From the NCBI RefSeq assembly GCF_010994375.1, contig NZ_WHMA01000022.1:1-47862 (forward strand): DNA of 47,862 nt. The letters are read 5' to 3'. Positions 26,364 through 35,959 of the stretch are shown piece by piece; position 1 is the stretch's first letter, and every line of letters starts with the position of its first letter. The notes under the pieces are model-generated. The model did no database searches. It was not told the DNA's origin and saw only the letters and a program-made list of their open reading frames with translations. Origin of the DNA: Halomonas sp. NO4. Lineage in GTDB: Bacteria; Pseudomonadota; Gammaproteobacteria; Pseudomonadales; Halomonadaceae. Position numbers and translations under genes: made by a program.

Positions 26364-26390
26364 TAAAGTTGGTGAAACAACGGCCGATAG
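26364..26390 (+). promoter_or_regulatory. sigma-28 (FliA) promoter of flaG
   Basis: TAAA (26364-26367), 15 nt, GCCGATAG (26383-26390), 60 nt before the flaG start. Confidence 0.8.
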
Positions 26391-26450
26391 GGACTGAAAC
26401 GGAGGGGACCCACTGCGCGGGTCAAGAACCGACAACAAGGGAAGATCGCC

Positions 26451-26819
26451 ATGACATCACCGCTGACCGATGCCACCAGTGCCCAGGCACCCTCGCCGCT
26501 TCAGACGATGACACCTCGCGAACGCAAGGAAACCGTGATCGCCTCGCTGCCCACCGCCGGCGGTATGCTGTCCCAGGCCGAAAGCCATGCCCAGGCTCCG
26601 GGCCAGGCCGAGCTGATCGAGCCGGTCCAGCGCATCAACGAGGTGTTGCGTCAGTACGGTGTGGAATTCGAGATCAACGAGGTACCTTCCCAAGTGGTGA
26701 CGAAGATCATCGATCGGGAGTCCGGCGAGGTATTGCGCCAGATCCCCGCCGAGGAAGTGCTGGCGATCGCCGAGCGACTTCAGGAGCTGCAGGGTCGCCT
26801 CATCGATCTCGAGGCATAA
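26451..26819 (+). CDS. flaG: FlaG family protein
   Basis: A 122-residue FlaG protein. The family domain occupies the C-terminal half: YGVEFEINEVPSQVVTKIID followed by SGEVLRQIPAEEVL and a final helix. FlaG influences filament length or stability in polar-flagellated bacteria; the exact mechanism is unsettled. The N-terminal 50 residues are low-complexity Ala/Gln/Pro-rich. AAGGGAAG precedes the ATG. It has its own sigma-28 promoter and is convergent with fliE, the two stop codons being 9 nt apart with no visible terminator. Unusually it is not next to fliD here. Confidence 0.92.
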   Translation: MTSPLTDATSAQAPSPLQTMTPRERKETVIASLPTAGGMLSQAESHAQAPGQAELIEPVQRINEVLRQYGVEFEINEVPSQVVTKIIDRESGEVLRQIPAEEVLAIAERLQELQGRLIDLEA

Positions 26820-26828
26820 GCACGCGCC

Positions 26829-27158
26829 TCACACCTGCATGTTCATGACATCCTTGTAGGCCGTCACCAGGCGGCTACGCACCTGCTTGCCCATCTCGAA
26901 GGCGACGCTGGCCTTCTGCATGTCGACCATCACGTCGTTGAGCTCGACACTGGGATCGCCGGCCTGGAAGGCCTTGGCCTGGCTGTTGGCGGTCTGCTGC
27001 AACTGGTTGATGCGCTGGATCGACGCCTGCAGCTCGTCGGCGAAGCCGCCCTGTCCCACGCGGGTGGAAACCTGCTGCCCCTTGTCAGACTGGCCAGCGG
27101 CCTGACTGGCGAGGCTCTGCATCTGGGCAAGCGCCGACTGGATGGAGGGTGAACTCAT
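26829..27158 (-). CDS. fliE: flagellar hook-basal body protein FliE
   Basis: A 109-residue FliE, the adapter linking the MS ring to the rod. The C-terminal half carries the family signature: FQAGDPSVELNDVMVDMQKA then SVAFEMGKQVRSRLVTAYKD and the terminal MNMQV. The start at 27158 (MSSPSIQSALAQMQ) has CAGGGA upstream and matches family length; 12 extra codons upstream are rejected. It is transcribed away from fliF, the classical gammaproteobacterial arrangement, so the 300 nt between them should carry both promoters. Confidence 0.95.
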   Translation of the reverse strand: MSSPSIQSALAQMQSLASQAAGQSDKGQQVSTRVGQGGFADELQASIQRINQLQQTANSQAKAFQAGDPSVELNDVMVDMQKASVAFEMGKQVRSRLVTAYKDVMNMQV

Positions 27159-27461
27159 GCGCAAGCTGTCCCTGGTCAGATAATCGAAAATCACGACGGT
27201 GCTTTAAAGGTGATGCCAGGCTAGCAGCTCGGTGTCGCGCGCCATGCCACCAAATGGCACGGAAAAACCGGGCTTTTCCTGCCTTTGGCGTACACGCCCC
27301 CTTGGATAATGGCGTCCATCATAAATGCGCACTTGCCGGCAGGTCACACTGCAGCACGGGCGCCAGAATAGCGATGGACGGATGCAGTCGATGCCTTCAT
27401 CTCGGAAAAGCAGGGAAACCAGGGTTCATCAGGCGGGCATGGCGCGCTCTCGGGGGTGCGC
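27159..27461. promoter_or_regulatory. divergent fliE-fliF control region
   Basis: No gene is seen. Toward fliE there is a weak sigma-28-like pair (minus strand TAAA 27206-27203, 15 nt, TCGATTAT 27187-27180). An inverted repeat TGCCA-N5-TGGCA lies at 27245-27259 and could be an activator site. No convincing sigma-54 site was found. A class II flagellar activator is expected to act here by analogy with enteric bacteria, but its site cannot be assigned. Confidence 0.4.
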
Positions 27462-29237
27462 ATGAGCAATGGCGCTACGACGCCAAACCGCCAGGAATCC
27501 AGCAACAACCAGACGGCGGGCTCTGCCAGGCAGGGCTCGCTGGATCAGTTGCTGGCCCCCCTGCGCAACAACCCGCTGATTGCCGTCCTCATCGGCGGGG
27601 CCGCCTTCATTGCGATCGTGGCGGCGCTGATCATGTGGGCGCAGAGCCCGAACTACCGGGTGCTCTACAGCAACCTCAGCGAGGCCGACGGCGGTCGTAT
27701 CATCGGCGAGCTGGACAGCCGCGGCGTACCCTATCGTTTCAGCCAGGGCGGCCAGGCCCTGCTTGTGCCCGGCGACCAGGTTCACACCCTGCGCCTGCAG
27801 CTCGCCGAACAGGGCCTGCCGCAAGGCGGCAATGTCGGCTTCGAATTGATGGACGAGCAGGCGTTCGGCGTCAGCCAGTTCGCCGAGCAGGTGAACTTCC
27901 AGCGCGGCCTGGAGGGTGAACTGTCGCGCTCCATCGAGTCGCTGGGGCCGGTCACGCGGGCTCGCGTTCACCTCGCCATGGCCCAGGACTCGGTGTTCGT
28001 TCGTGACCAGAAGCCGGCCAAGGCATCGGTGGTGCTCACCATGCAGCCCGGGCGGACAATGGGCGAAGGCCAGGTCAACGCCATCGTGCACATGGTCTCG
28101 AGCAGCGTGCCCGACCTTGCCGCCGAGGATATCACCGTCGTCGACCAGAACGGCCGCCTGCTCTCCACCCCCAGCGGCAATGGCCTCGACCTCGACGGCA
28201 CCCAGCTCGACTACATCGCCGAAGTGGAGCGCTCCTACCGGCAGCGCATCGAGAACATCCTCATTCCCCTGCTCGGGCGCCAGCGCGTGCGAGCCCAGGT
28301 GGCCGCCCAGATCGACTTCTCCCGGCGGGAGCAGACCGCCGAGCGCTACGCGCCCAACCAGCCCCCCAACGAAGCCGCTATCCGCAGCCGCCAGTCCTCG
28401 CTCTCCTACAATGGCGATGACGACCTGGCGCTGGGGATCCCTGGCGCGCTGAGCAACACGCCCCCCGGCACGGCGCCCTCCCCCATCGCCCAGCCCGAGG
28501 GCGAGGACAGCGAAGAAGGCGACGCCGAGAACGGCGAGGAGGAAACGACGGCCCAGGAAGAGGCGCTGCAGGCGCTGAACAACCTGCGCCAGGACGACGT
28601 GGTCAACTACGAGGTGGACCGCAGCGTCGAGCACATCCAGCATCGTCGTGGCAGCGTGGAACGTCTCTCCGCCGCGGTGGTGGTCGACTATCGCGAAGAG
28701 CGCGACGAAGCCGGCGAATGGCAACAGGTACCGCTCAGCGATGTCGAGATCGACCAGATCGAGCGCCTGGTGCGCCAGGCCATCGGCTTCTCCCAGGCAC
28801 GCGGCGACGAAATCGAAGTGGTCAACAGCCCCTTCAGTCGCACCGAGGAGGCAGAAGAAACCCTCGAGTGGTGGGAATCGCCCGAGGTGCACACCCTGGC
28901 GCTCACCATCGGCCGCTACCTCCTGGTCGCGCTGGGCATCCTGCTCACCTACCTGCTGATCCTGCGCCCGCTGATCAAGCGTTATACCCAGCAGCCGGTG
29001 CTCACCACCGCCACCACCACGGGCGGCGCGCTCAGCGTGCAGGTGGGTGACGAGGCGGCCACCAGCGAGGACGAGAGCGAGGACGCCAGCGCCGACAAGG
29101 AGCGCACTTATCCCAAGCCGAAGCGCCGTCGCAAGTCGTCCGCCTACGAGGACCACCTCACCGAGCTGCGCGAGATGGCCCAGGAGGATCCGCGCATGAT
29201 AGCCATGATCGTTCGCAACTGGATGAACAAGGAATGA
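27462..29237 (+). CDS. fliF: flagellar MS-ring protein FliF
   Basis: A 591-residue FliF, which forms the MS ring housing the export gate. It has two membrane helices (about 39-60, PLIAVLIGGAAFIAIVAALI, and about 480-503), between them the periplasmic ring-building modules (YRVLYSNLSEADGGRIIGEL; RARVHLAMAQDSVFVRD), and a C-terminal FliG-binding tail (LTELREMAQEDPRMIAMIVR). An acidic spacer (about 350-385) is normal for the family. The ATG at 27462 is preferred over a GTG at 27456; GGGGGTG is the only ribosome-like sequence. It begins a tightly overlapping operon; its stop overlaps fliG (ATGA). Confidence 0.97.
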   Translation: MSNGATTPNRQESSNNQTAGSARQGSLDQLLAPLRNNPLIAVLIGGAAFIAIVAALIMWAQSPNYRVLYSNLSEADGGRIIGELDSRGVPYRFSQGGQALLVPGDQVHTLRLQLAEQGLPQGGNVGFELMDEQAFGVSQFAEQVNFQRGLEGELSRSIESLGPVTRARVHLAMAQDSVFVRDQKPAKASVVLTMQPGRTMGEGQVNAIVHMVSSSVPDLAAEDITVVDQNGRLLSTPSGNGLDLDGTQLDYIAEVERSYRQRIENILIPLLGRQRVRAQVAAQIDFSRREQTAERYAPNQPPNEAAIRSRQSSLSYNGDDDLALGIPGALSNTPPGTAPSPIAQPEGEDSEEGDAENGEEETTAQEEALQALNNLRQDDVVNYEVDRSVEHIQHRRGSVERLSAAVVVDYREERDEAGEWQQVPLSDVEIDQIERLVRQAIGFSQARGDEIEVVNSPFSRTEEAEETLEWWESPEVHTLALTIGRYLLVALGILLTYLLILRPLIKRYTQQPVLTTATTTGGALSVQVGDEAATSEDESEDASADKERTYPKPKRRRKSSAYEDHLTELREMAQEDPRMIAMIVRNWMNKE

Positions 29238-30244
29238 GTGCCGCAACCACCCAAGCCATGAGCGGCCTGCGCCGCAGCGCCATCCTGATGCTGGCCCTGG
29301 ACGAGGACAGCGCGGCCGAGGTGTTCAAGTTCCTGCCGCCCAAGGAGATTCAGCAGCTCAGCATGGAGATGGCCGAGCTCGGCCAGGTCTCCCACGAGGA
29401 CATGCAGCGGGTCCTGCAGGACTTCAACGACGAGACCGAGGAGTTCATCGCCCTCAACCTCAACTCCAGCGAGCACATCCGCTCGGTGCTGACCAAGGCA
29501 CTCGGCAGCGAGCGCGCCACCAGCCTGATCGAGGATGTGCTCGAGACCTCGAGCACCAGCTCGGGTATCGACTCGCTCAACCTCATGGAACCCTCCATGG
29601 TGGCGGAGCTGATCCGCGACGAGCACCCGCAGATCATCGCCACCATCCTCGTCCACCTGGAGCGTCACCAGGCCGCCGACGTGCTCGAGCTCTTCGACGA
29701 CAAGCTGCGCAACGACGTGGTGCTGCGTATCGCCACCTTCAGCGGGGTGCAGCCGGCCGCACTCCAGGAGCTCACCGAGGTGCTGTCGAACATGCTCGAC
29801 GGCCAGAACCTCAAGCGCAGCAAGATGGGCGGCGTGAGAACCGCCGCGGAAATCCTCAACCTGATGAACTCCAACCAGGAAGAGACCGCCATCGAGACGG
29901 TGCGCGCCCACAGCGAGGACCTGGCCCAGAAGATCATCGACGAGATGTTCCTGTTCGAGAACCTGCTCGACATCGACGATCGCAGCATCCAGCTGGTGCT
30001 CAAGGAGATCGACACCAACTCGCTGGTGGTGGCGCTCAAGGGGGCCCCCGACTCGCTCATGGAGAAGTTCCTGCGCAACATGTCGCGCCGTGCCGCCGAC
30101 CTCATGCGCGAGGACATGGAGGCGCGCGGCCCCATCCGCGTCTCCCAGGTGGAGGCGGAGCAGAAAGCGATCCTGCAGGTGGTGCGCCGCCTCGCCGATG
30201 CCGGCGAGATCGTGCTGAGCGGCGGAGACGACACCTATGTCTGA
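29234..30244 (+). CDS. fliG: flagellar motor switch protein FliG
   Basis: A 336-residue C-ring protein that contacts FliF, FliM and the stator. The N-terminal domain begins LRRSAILMLALDEDSAAEVF. The middle domain has the EHPQ motif (about 130-133) that binds FliM. The C-terminal torque helix region (DIDDRSIQLVLKEIDTNSLV, then KFLRNMSRRAADLMREDME) carries the charged residues that interact with MotA. Length is typical. ATGA overlap with fliF and 8-nt overlap with fliH indicate coupled translation. Confidence 0.98.
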   Translation: MSAATTQAMSGLRRSAILMLALDEDSAAEVFKFLPPKEIQQLSMEMAELGQVSHEDMQRVLQDFNDETEEFIALNLNSSEHIRSVLTKALGSERATSLIEDVLETSSTSSGIDSLNLMEPSMVAELIRDEHPQIIATILVHLERHQAADVLELFDDKLRNDVVLRIATFSGVQPAALQELTEVLSNMLDGQNLKRSKMGGVRTAAEILNLMNSNQEETAIETVRAHSEDLAQKIIDEMFLFENLLDIDDRSIQLVLKEIDTNSLVVALKGAPDSLMEKFLRNMSRRAADLMREDMEARGPIRVSQVEAEQKAILQVVRRLADAGEIVLSGGDDTYV

Positions 30245-30986
30245 TCAGCCCGCCGTCCCCATCGAGCGCAACGCCGCCTGGCAGCGCTGGCACATGGGCG
30301 AGCTGGCCTCCGGTGCGCGCCGCCGCGAGGAGGCCGCACCGCCGAGCGAGCACGCCCGGCAGGAGGCCGCCACTCGCCGCGCTGCCGAGCGGCAGCGTGC
30401 CGAGCTGGAGGCGCTGCGCGAGCAGGTACGCCGTGAGGCGCGCGAGGAAGGCTACCGGGCCGGGTTCGAGGAGGGCCGCCGCGAGGGCCATGCCCAGGGG
30501 CTCGAGGCGGGGCGCCGCCAGGCCGAGGAAGAGCTTGACGCACGCGCCCACGAAACCCTCGCCCCCCTCGAGCCGCTTGCCACGGCGTTCTCCGAGGCCC
30601 TCAGCGAGCTCGACGAACGGCTCGGCGACGACCTGGTGGCGCTGGCCCTGTCGACCGGCTACCAGCTCGCCGGCGAGGCGCTCAAGACGCGCCCGCGGCA
30701 GATCCTCGAGATCATCCGTGCCCTGCTGCACACCGAGCCGCCGCTGACGGGGCAACAGCGCCTGTGGCTCCACCCCCTGGATCACAAGCTGGTGGAAAAG
30801 CACCTCGGCGAGGAGCTGGCAGCCGCCGGCTGGAAACTGCAGCCCGACGACCAGCTCACCCGCGGAGGCTGCCGGGTCACCAGCGCCAGCGGCGAACTGG
30901 ATGCCACCTGGGAGAGCCGCTGGCAGGCGGTCAAGGCGCAGGTGCGCCAGCGCCGCTCTCCGTCGTCCGACCGCAAGAGCGAGTAG
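30237..30986 (+). CDS. fliH: flagellar export ATPase regulator FliH
   Basis: A 249-residue FliH, the stator of the export ATPase FliI that docks it to the C-ring through FliN. A long Arg/Glu/Ala-rich helical segment (about 20-110) includes EGYRAGFEEGRREGHAQGLE, the AxxxG/GxxxG-type repeats typical of FliH. The C-terminal half (about 130-230) is the FliI-binding domain (ALSTGYQLAGEALKTRP; LHPLDHKLVEKHL). It starts inside the end of fliG and is followed by fliI after 12 nt. Confidence 0.93.
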   Translation: MSDQPAVPIERNAAWQRWHMGELASGARRREEAAPPSEHARQEAATRRAAERQRAELEALREQVRREAREEGYRAGFEEGRREGHAQGLEAGRRQAEEELDARAHETLAPLEPLATAFSEALSELDERLGDDLVALALSTGYQLAGEALKTRPRQILEIIRALLHTEPPLTGQQRLWLHPLDHKLVEKHLGEELAAAGWKLQPDDQLTRGGCRVTSASGELDATWESRWQAVKAQVRQRRSPSSDRKSE

Positions 30987-30998
30987 CAGGAGCGCCCC

Positions 30999-32393
30999 AT
31001 GCCCGAGGCCCTGGCCCACAACCCCCATCACGCACGCTGGCAGCAGACGCTCGCCCACGTGCGCGAGCGGGTCGACAGCGTGCCGGCCTATCGCACCAGC
31101 GGGCGCGTGCTGCGCGCCACCGGCATGGTGATCGAGGCCGTGGGACTGCGCGTGGCACTGGGCAATGCCTGCCGCATCGAGCTGCCCTCCCCCGGCAGCC
31201 ATGAGCCGCCGCGCTATGCGGAAGCCGAGGTGGTCGGCTTCGCCGGCGAGAAGCTCTTCCTGATGCCGCTCTCCGAGATCACCGGCCTGATGCCGGGCGC
31301 GCGGGTCTTTCCGCTGGGCGACGGCCCCGACCATGCCGCCCGACGCTTCCCGCTGGGCGAGTCCCTGCTCGGGCGGGTCGTGGATGGCAACGGGCAGCCC
31401 CTCGACAGCCTCGGCCCACTGGAGGGCGCGCCGCGCGCACCACTCTCCTCCCCACCGCTCAACCCACTGTCGCGCGCGCCCATCGAGGACCAGATCGACG
31501 TGGGGATTCGCGCCATCAATTCGCTGCTGGCCATCGGCCGCGGCCAGCGCATGGGGCTGTTCGCCGGCTCCGGCGTAGGCAAGTCGGTACTGCTCGGCAT
31601 GATGGCGCGCTACACCCGGGCCGACGTCATCGTGGTGGGGCTGATCGGCGAACGGGGGCGCGAGGTCCAGGACTTCATCGACAACATTCTGGGTGAAGAG
31701 GGGCGCCGCCGCGCCGTGGTCGTGGCCGCGCCGGCCGACACCTCGCCGCTGCAGCGCCTGCAGGGCGCTGCCTATGCCACGCGGCTCGCCGAGGGCTTCC
31801 GTGACCAGGGGCAGAACGTGCTGCTGATCATGGACTCCCTGACCCGCTACGCCATGGCGCAGCGCGAGATCGCCCTGGCCATCGGCGAGCCGCCGGCCAC
31901 CAAGGGCTATCCGCCCTCGGTGTTCGCCAAGATCCCGAGCCTCGTCGAGCGTGCCGGCAACGCCGAGCGCGGCCGCGGCTCGATTACCGCCTTCTACACG
32001 GTGCTCACCGAAGGCGACGACCAGCAGGACCCCATCGCCGATTCGGCGCGCGCCATCCTCGACGGCCATATCGTGTTGTCGCGTACCCTGGCCGAGGCCG
32101 GGCACTATCCGGCCATCGACATCGAGGCGTCGATCAGCCGTGCCATGACCCACATCATCGACGCCGACCAGCTGCGCATGGCGCAATCCTTCAAGCAGCT
32201 CTTCTCGCGCTACCAGCGCAACCGCGACCTGATCAGCGTCGGGGCCTACACGCCGGGCCACGATCCGCAGCTCGACGAGGCCGTGAGGCGCTACCCCGCG
32301 CTGGAGCAATTCCTCCAGCAGAGCATGCAGGAGAGCGCCTCGATTGCCGCGGCCCGAAAGCAGCTCGAGACGACCCTCGGAGGTAAGCAATGA
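30999..32393 (+). CDS. fliI: flagellum-specific ATPase FliI
   Basis: A 464-residue F1-beta-like ATPase that drives flagellar export. Walker A is [14 protein letters not shown] (about 187-200). The [10 protein letters not shown] strand with its catalytic glutamate and the Walker B region [17 protein letters not shown] follow, then the GYPPSVF and [15 protein letters not shown] motifs shared by type III secretion ATPases. The N-terminal beta barrel precedes residue 110. GCAGGAG lies before the ATG. The stop overlaps fliJ (ATGA). Confidence 0.98.
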   Translation: MPEALAHNPHHARWQQTLAHVRERVDSVPAYRTSGRVLRATGMVIEAVGLRVALGNACRIELPSPGSHEPPRYAEAEVVGFAGEKLFLMPLSEITGLMPGARVFPLGDGPDHAARRFPLGESLLGRVVDGNGQPLDSLGPLEGAPRAPLSSPPLNPLSRAPIEDQIDVGIRAINSLLAIGRGQRMGLFAGSGVGKSVLLGMMARYTRADVIVVGLIGERGREVQDFIDNILGEEGRRRAVVVAAPADTSPLQRLQGAAYATRLAEGFRDQGQNVLLIMDSLTRYAMAQREIALAIGEPPATKGYPPSVFAKIPSLVERAGNAERGRGSITAFYTVLTEGDDQQDPIADSARAILDGHIVLSRTLAEAGHYPAIDIEASISRAMTHIIDADQLRMAQSFKQLFSRYQRNRDLISVGAYTPGHDPQLDEAVRRYPALEQFLQQSMQESASIAAARKQLETTLGGKQ

Positions 32394-32848
32394 GTGCAAC
32401 CTCACAGCTGGACATGCTCAGCGAGCTGGCACGCAATGCCCGCGACCAGGCAGGCCAGGCGCTGGCAGGCGAGCGACAGAGCGAGCAGCAGGTCAACGCC
32501 CAGCTCGAGTCGCTGACCCGCTATCGTCACGAGTACGCGGTGCGCCTGCAGCAGGCCATGCGTGACGGCATCGACCCGGCCAGCATGCACAACTACCAGC
32601 AGTTCCTCGCCTCGCTGGATGCCGCCCTGGAGCGCGCCCGCCAGGCCCTCGAGGAACAGCGCCAGCGGGTGACGCGGCGCCAGCAGCAGTGGCAGCAGGA
32701 ACAGCAGCGGCTCTCGGCCTACGACACCCTGTCGTCGCGCCGCGAAGCCGAGCAGCAGAAACAGGAAGCGCGCCGCGAGCAGCGCTTCAATGACGAAATG
32801 GCATCGGGACGGTTGCTGCGCGAGCGCAACGCCGCCCGCGACACCTGA
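32390..32848 (+). CDS. fliJ: flagellar export chaperone FliJ
   Basis: A 152-residue all-helical coiled-coil protein rich in Gln, Arg and Glu, the usual composition of FliJ, the gamma-like stalk and chaperone escort of FliI. A central segment [20 protein letters not shown] then [17 protein letters not shown] is the recognisable FliJ core. It overlaps fliI by 4 nt and lies 19 nt before fliK, the normal order. Confidence 0.92.
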   Translation: MSATSQLDMLSELARNARDQAGQALAGERQSEQQVNAQLESLTRYRHEYAVRLQQAMRDGIDPASMHNYQQFLASLDAALERARQALEEQRQRVTRRQQQWQQEQQRLSAYDTLSSRREAEQQKQEARREQRFNDEMASGRLLRERNAARDT

Positions 32849-32867
32849 GACACAGCGGGAGATGGCG

Positions 32868-34262
32868 ATGGACATTCAGATGATGCTGGCCGCCCTACCG
32901 GGCAAGAGCGCCACCAGGCAGCCGGGCAACGCCCCCGCCGCCGGGCAGTTCGCCCAGAGCCTGGCCAGCGCCGGGCAGCGCACGGGCGGCGACCTGGCCA
33001 CGCTGGCGGCGTCTGCCTCCGCGACGCCGACCGCGCAGCCCCCCCCCCAGACGGCACGCGCCAACGCCCTCGCCGAGGCACTGGCTGCCCACGGTCTGTC
33101 GATGCCCGGCGCCGACGCTCCCCAGCTGGAACTGCCCCAGGCGCAGCAGGACCTGGAGGCGATCGTGGAGCGCCTGGAGTCCATCATGGCCGACGCCTCT
33201 GCCGCCCCACCGCAGCCCGGACAGGAAGGCACGCCCCTGCCTCGCCTGGAGGACGTGCTGACGGACTTGGCTGACGACCCGTCGCTCGACGCGGCGACCG
33301 CCCAGGCCATCGAGGCGGCCATTCAGTCCAACGAGGCAAGCGCCCAAACCGCTGACGACACCAGCATCGCCGCTCTCCAGCAAGCCCTGGCGGCCCTGGC
33401 CGGCGGTCAGCGCCAGGCAACGGCCGGCGAGCGAGCGGCCGAAGCACGCCCAGGGATAGCAGCGCCAGCCCAGCCTGCCACTGGGACACCCGCCGACGCG
33501 CTGCTGAACGGCCAGGGACGGGAGGCGAAAGCTACCGATAGAGGCGGCCCGCAGTTCGCCGCCAAGTCGCTCGAACCCACACCGCTCGACGCCAAGTCAC
33601 TCGATGTCAGGGCCGCCGAGACAGCCTGGCTGACAGCACGTCAGAACGCCGGATCGAACGGGCTCGGCAGCGAGAGTGGGCGAGCGGTAGCTAACGAGGC
33701 CATGGCGGCCCTGACTAGCAGCCCAGCCGGCCCGCAGGGCAGTTTCACACAGGCCATGGCGTCGGCGACTGCCGCAACGACCGGCACTGGCATGCCCGGC
33801 CAGGCCAGCCTGAGTGCACCGGTCCAGAGCCCGGCCTGGCCCGGCCAGCTGGGCCAGCAGCTGGTGCAGTTCGCTCGTCAGGGAGGGGAGCAGCACATCG
33901 AGATGCGGTTGCATCCTGCCGAACTCGGGCCGCTGTCGGTGACGCTCAAGATGACCGAACAGGGTGCCCAGGCCCAGTTCCTGTCGGCCCATGCCCAGGT
34001 GCGCCAGGTCATCGAGCAGGCGATTCCTCAGCTTCGCGAGGCCCTTGCCGAGCAGGGCATCGACCTGAACGACACCTCGGTGGGCGAGCAGCGCCAGCAG
34101 GAGGGCCAGGCCTTCGCCGGTAACGAGGAAGGCAGCGGCCGTGGCACGGCGGGCCAGGGTGAGCTCGCCGACGAAGGCCTGGCCCGCGGCGATGGCACGC
34201 CTCCTGCCGGCGAGGGCATGAGCGACATCGCCCTGGACGGCCGGGTCAACCTTTACGCCTGA
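32868..34262 (+). CDS. fliK: flagellar hook-length control protein FliK
   Basis: A 464-residue molecular ruler that sets hook length and switches export specificity. The N-terminal two thirds are low-complexity Ala/Gln/Pro-rich, as expected of a ruler. The C-terminal Flg_hook domain (about 310-410) is clear: EQHIEMRLHPAELGPLSVTL, then FLSAHAQVRQVIEQAIPQLR and EQGIDLNDTSV. The start at 32868 has GGGAG 7 nt upstream; ATG 32862 is a close alternative. This ends the fliFGHIJK run; 158 nt without a gene follow. Confidence 0.93.
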   Translation: MDIQMMLAALPGKSATRQPGNAPAAGQFAQSLASAGQRTGGDLATLAASASATPTAQPPPQTARANALAEALAAHGLSMPGADAPQLELPQAQQDLEAIVERLESIMADASAAPPQPGQEGTPLPRLEDVLTDLADDPSLDAATAQAIEAAIQSNEASAQTADDTSIAALQQALAALAGGQRQATAGERAAEARPGIAAPAQPATGTPADALLNGQGREAKATDRGGPQFAAKSLEPTPLDAKSLDVRAAETAWLTARQNAGSNGLGSESGRAVANEAMAALTSSPAGPQGSFTQAMASATAATTGTGMPGQASLSAPVQSPAWPGQLGQQLVQFARQGGEQHIEMRLHPAELGPLSVTLKMTEQGAQAQFLSAHAQVRQVIEQAIPQLREALAEQGIDLNDTSVGEQRQQEGQAFAGNEEGSGRGTAGQGELADEGLARGDGTPPAGEGMSDIALDGRVNLYA

Positions 34263-34420
34263 GGCCGTGAGACGCGGGCCAGGGCCTCGACGCTGACAAA
34301 AACTTGAGATAGCGGCGTACACGCAGGGTGTTCGCCCCATCGTTCCGGAACGCCACCGGGCATACTTCCGGTTTTTCGCACGGCGATCCATCACGACAAC
34401 CCATCACGATAGGCAGGGCA
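34263..34420 (+). promoter_or_regulatory. fliK-fliL intergenic region
   Basis: The largest gap in the fliF-fliR run. It contains a 12-bp perfect palindrome CGTTCCGGAACG (34341-34352) but no convincing sigma-28 or sigma-54 site. A separate promoter for fliLMNOPQR, as in enteric bacteria, is likely on position alone. Confidence 0.3.
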
Positions 34421-34897
34421 ATGGCAAACTCGAAGGACGGCTCTTCCAAGCTTCTATGGCTACTGCTGGTGCTGGTACTGCTTTCCAGCGTCGCGGCCGG
34501 CATCGCCATCTATCTGGTGATGCAGGATGACGGTACAGAGGCTGACGGCCAGCTGCAGACACAGCAGGTAGAACGCCCTTCGCCGATCTTCGTCAAGATC
34601 GAGCCCTTCACGGTCAACCTGGCCGACGACCGCTACGGCTCGCGACTGCTGTATACCGGTCTCTCGCTCAAGGTCGGCGACGAGGAGACGCGCGAGATGC
34701 TCGAGGAGCACATGCCCCAGGTGCGCAGCCGCCTGCTCACGCTCTTTTCCGGCAAGGAGGCCCAGGAGCTCACTTCGCCGGAGGGCAAGCGGTTGCTCAG
34801 CCAGGAAGTGATAGCAACCCTCTCTGAGCCCATGACCGAGCCGCAGCCGTCGCTGGAGATCCAGGACGTGCTGTTCACCGAGTTCATCGTCCAATAG
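34421..34897 (+). CDS. fliL: flagellar basal body-associated protein FliL
   Basis: A 158-residue single-pass protein that surrounds the stator and supports torque. After a short basic N-terminus comes one membrane helix (about 11-34, LLWLLLVLVLLSSVAAGIAI). The periplasmic stomatin-like domain includes FVKIEPFTVNLADD, RLLYTGLSLKVGD and RSRLLTLFSGKEAQEL, ending IQDVLFTEFIVQ. AGGCAGGG before the ATG at 34421 decides the start; upstream in-frame codons lie in the control region. It begins the fliLMNOPQR run. Confidence 0.96.
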   Translation: MANSKDGSSKLLWLLLVLVLLSSVAAGIAIYLVMQDDGTEADGQLQTQQVERPSPIFVKIEPFTVNLADDRYGSRLLYTGLSLKVGDEETREMLEEHMPQVRSRLLTLFSGKEAQELTSPEGKRLLSQEVIATLSEPMTEPQPSLEIQDVLFTEFIVQ

Positions 34898-34912
34898 CGC
34901 TGGCGGGCCACC

Positions 34913-35959
34913 ATGTCCCAAGACGACCTGCTGTCACAGGAAGAGATCGACGCGCTCCTCAAGGGCGTGAGCGGAGATGATGAGCCGTCGGCGCGCAGCG
35001 ACGGCGACTCCCGCGTGCGCCCCTATGATCCGGCGACGCAGCACCGGATCATCCGGGAGCGGCTGCAGGCCCTGGACATCATCAACGAGCGTTTCGCGCG
35101 CCATTTCCGCATGGGTCTGTTCAACCTGCTTCGCCGCAGCGCGGACATTACCGTCGACAACGTGCGCTACCAGAGCTACAGCGACTTCTCGCGCAACGTG
35201 CCGGTGCCCACCAACATCAATATCATCGCCATGAAGCCGCTGCGCGGCTCGGCCCTGATCGTGTTCCCCCCCAACCTGGTGTTCATGGTGGTCGACAACC
35301 TGTTCGGCGGCGACGGGCGCTTCGTCACCAAGTCCGAGGGGCGCGAGTTCACCAATACCGAACAGCGGATCATCCAGCGCCTGCTGTCACTGGCCATCGA
35401 TGCCTACTCGGAATCGTGGAAGTCGGTGTACCCGCTGGAGATCAGCTACCTGCGCTCCGAGATGCAGTCGAAGTTCGCCAACATCACCAACTCGCCCAAT
35501 GAGATCGTGGTGAACACCAGCTTCAACATCGAGGTGGGCAACCTCACCAGTAGCTTCCAGGTCTGCATCCCCTACTCGATGATCGAGCCGCTGCGCGACC
35601 TGCTGGCCAACCCGCTCAGCGATGGCAGCCAGGACCAGGACGGCACCTGGACCCAGCGCATGGCGGGCGAACTTCGTCACTCCGAGGTGGAGCTGATCGC
35701 CAATTTCACCACCATTCCCAGCCGGATCGCCCACGTGATGGCGTTGAAGGTGGGCGACGTCCTGCCCCTCGAGCTGCCGGAAACCGTAACGGCCAGTGTG
35801 GATGGCGTCCCCGTGATGAAGTGCGAGTACGGCAGCCAGCACGACCAACGCGCGCTTCGTGTCATCCGCATCATCGACCATGGGGCGCAGCACTCTTCGT
35901 CTCCCGACGCCTTCATCAAGGGCACTGCGCCGCAAGCCAAGGACTTCAAGCATGACTGA
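34913..35959 (+). CDS. fliM: flagellar motor switch protein FliM
   Basis: A 348-residue C-ring protein. The N-terminal LSQEEIDALLKGV is the phospho-CheY binding helix. The middle CheC-like domain includes MGLFNLLRRSADITVDNVRY and NLVFMVVDNLFGGDGR, and the C-terminal SpoA domain (about 255-325) pairs with FliN. Length and domain order are standard. It overlaps fliN by 8 nt. Confidence 0.98.
   Translation: MSQDDLLSQEEIDALLKGVSGDDEPSARSDGDSRVRPYDPATQHRIIRERLQALDIINERFARHFRMGLFNLLRRSADITVDNVRYQSYSDFSRNVPVPTNINIIAMKPLRGSALIVFPPNLVFMVVDNLFGGDGRFVTKSEGREFTNTEQRIIQRLLSLAIDAYSESWKSVYPLEISYLRSEMQSKFANITNSPNEIVVNTSFNIEVGNLTSSFQVCIPYSMIEPLRDLLANPLSDGSQDQDGTWTQRMAGELRHSEVELIANFTTIPSRIAHVMALKVGDVLPLELPETVTASVDGVPVMKCEYGSQHDQRALRVIRIIDHGAQHSSSPDAFIKGTAPQAKDFKHD

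Noticed and set aside
27180..27206. Sigma-28 promoter for fliE
   Set aside because: TAAA is present on the minus strand, but the -10 (TCGATTAT at N15) matches poorly; noted only as a weak possibility in the control region.
27159..27461. Sigma-54 promoter in the fliE-fliF gap
   Set aside because: TGGCACGG occurs at 27255 but the required TTGC at the -12 position is absent; no other candidate fits the spacing.
30102..32405. 767-residue open frame on the minus strand
   Set aside because: Antisense shadow of fliG-fliI; the sense frames are unmistakable flagellar genes.
34341..34352. 12-bp palindrome upstream of fliL as a terminator
   Set aside because: No loop and no T run; at most an operator.
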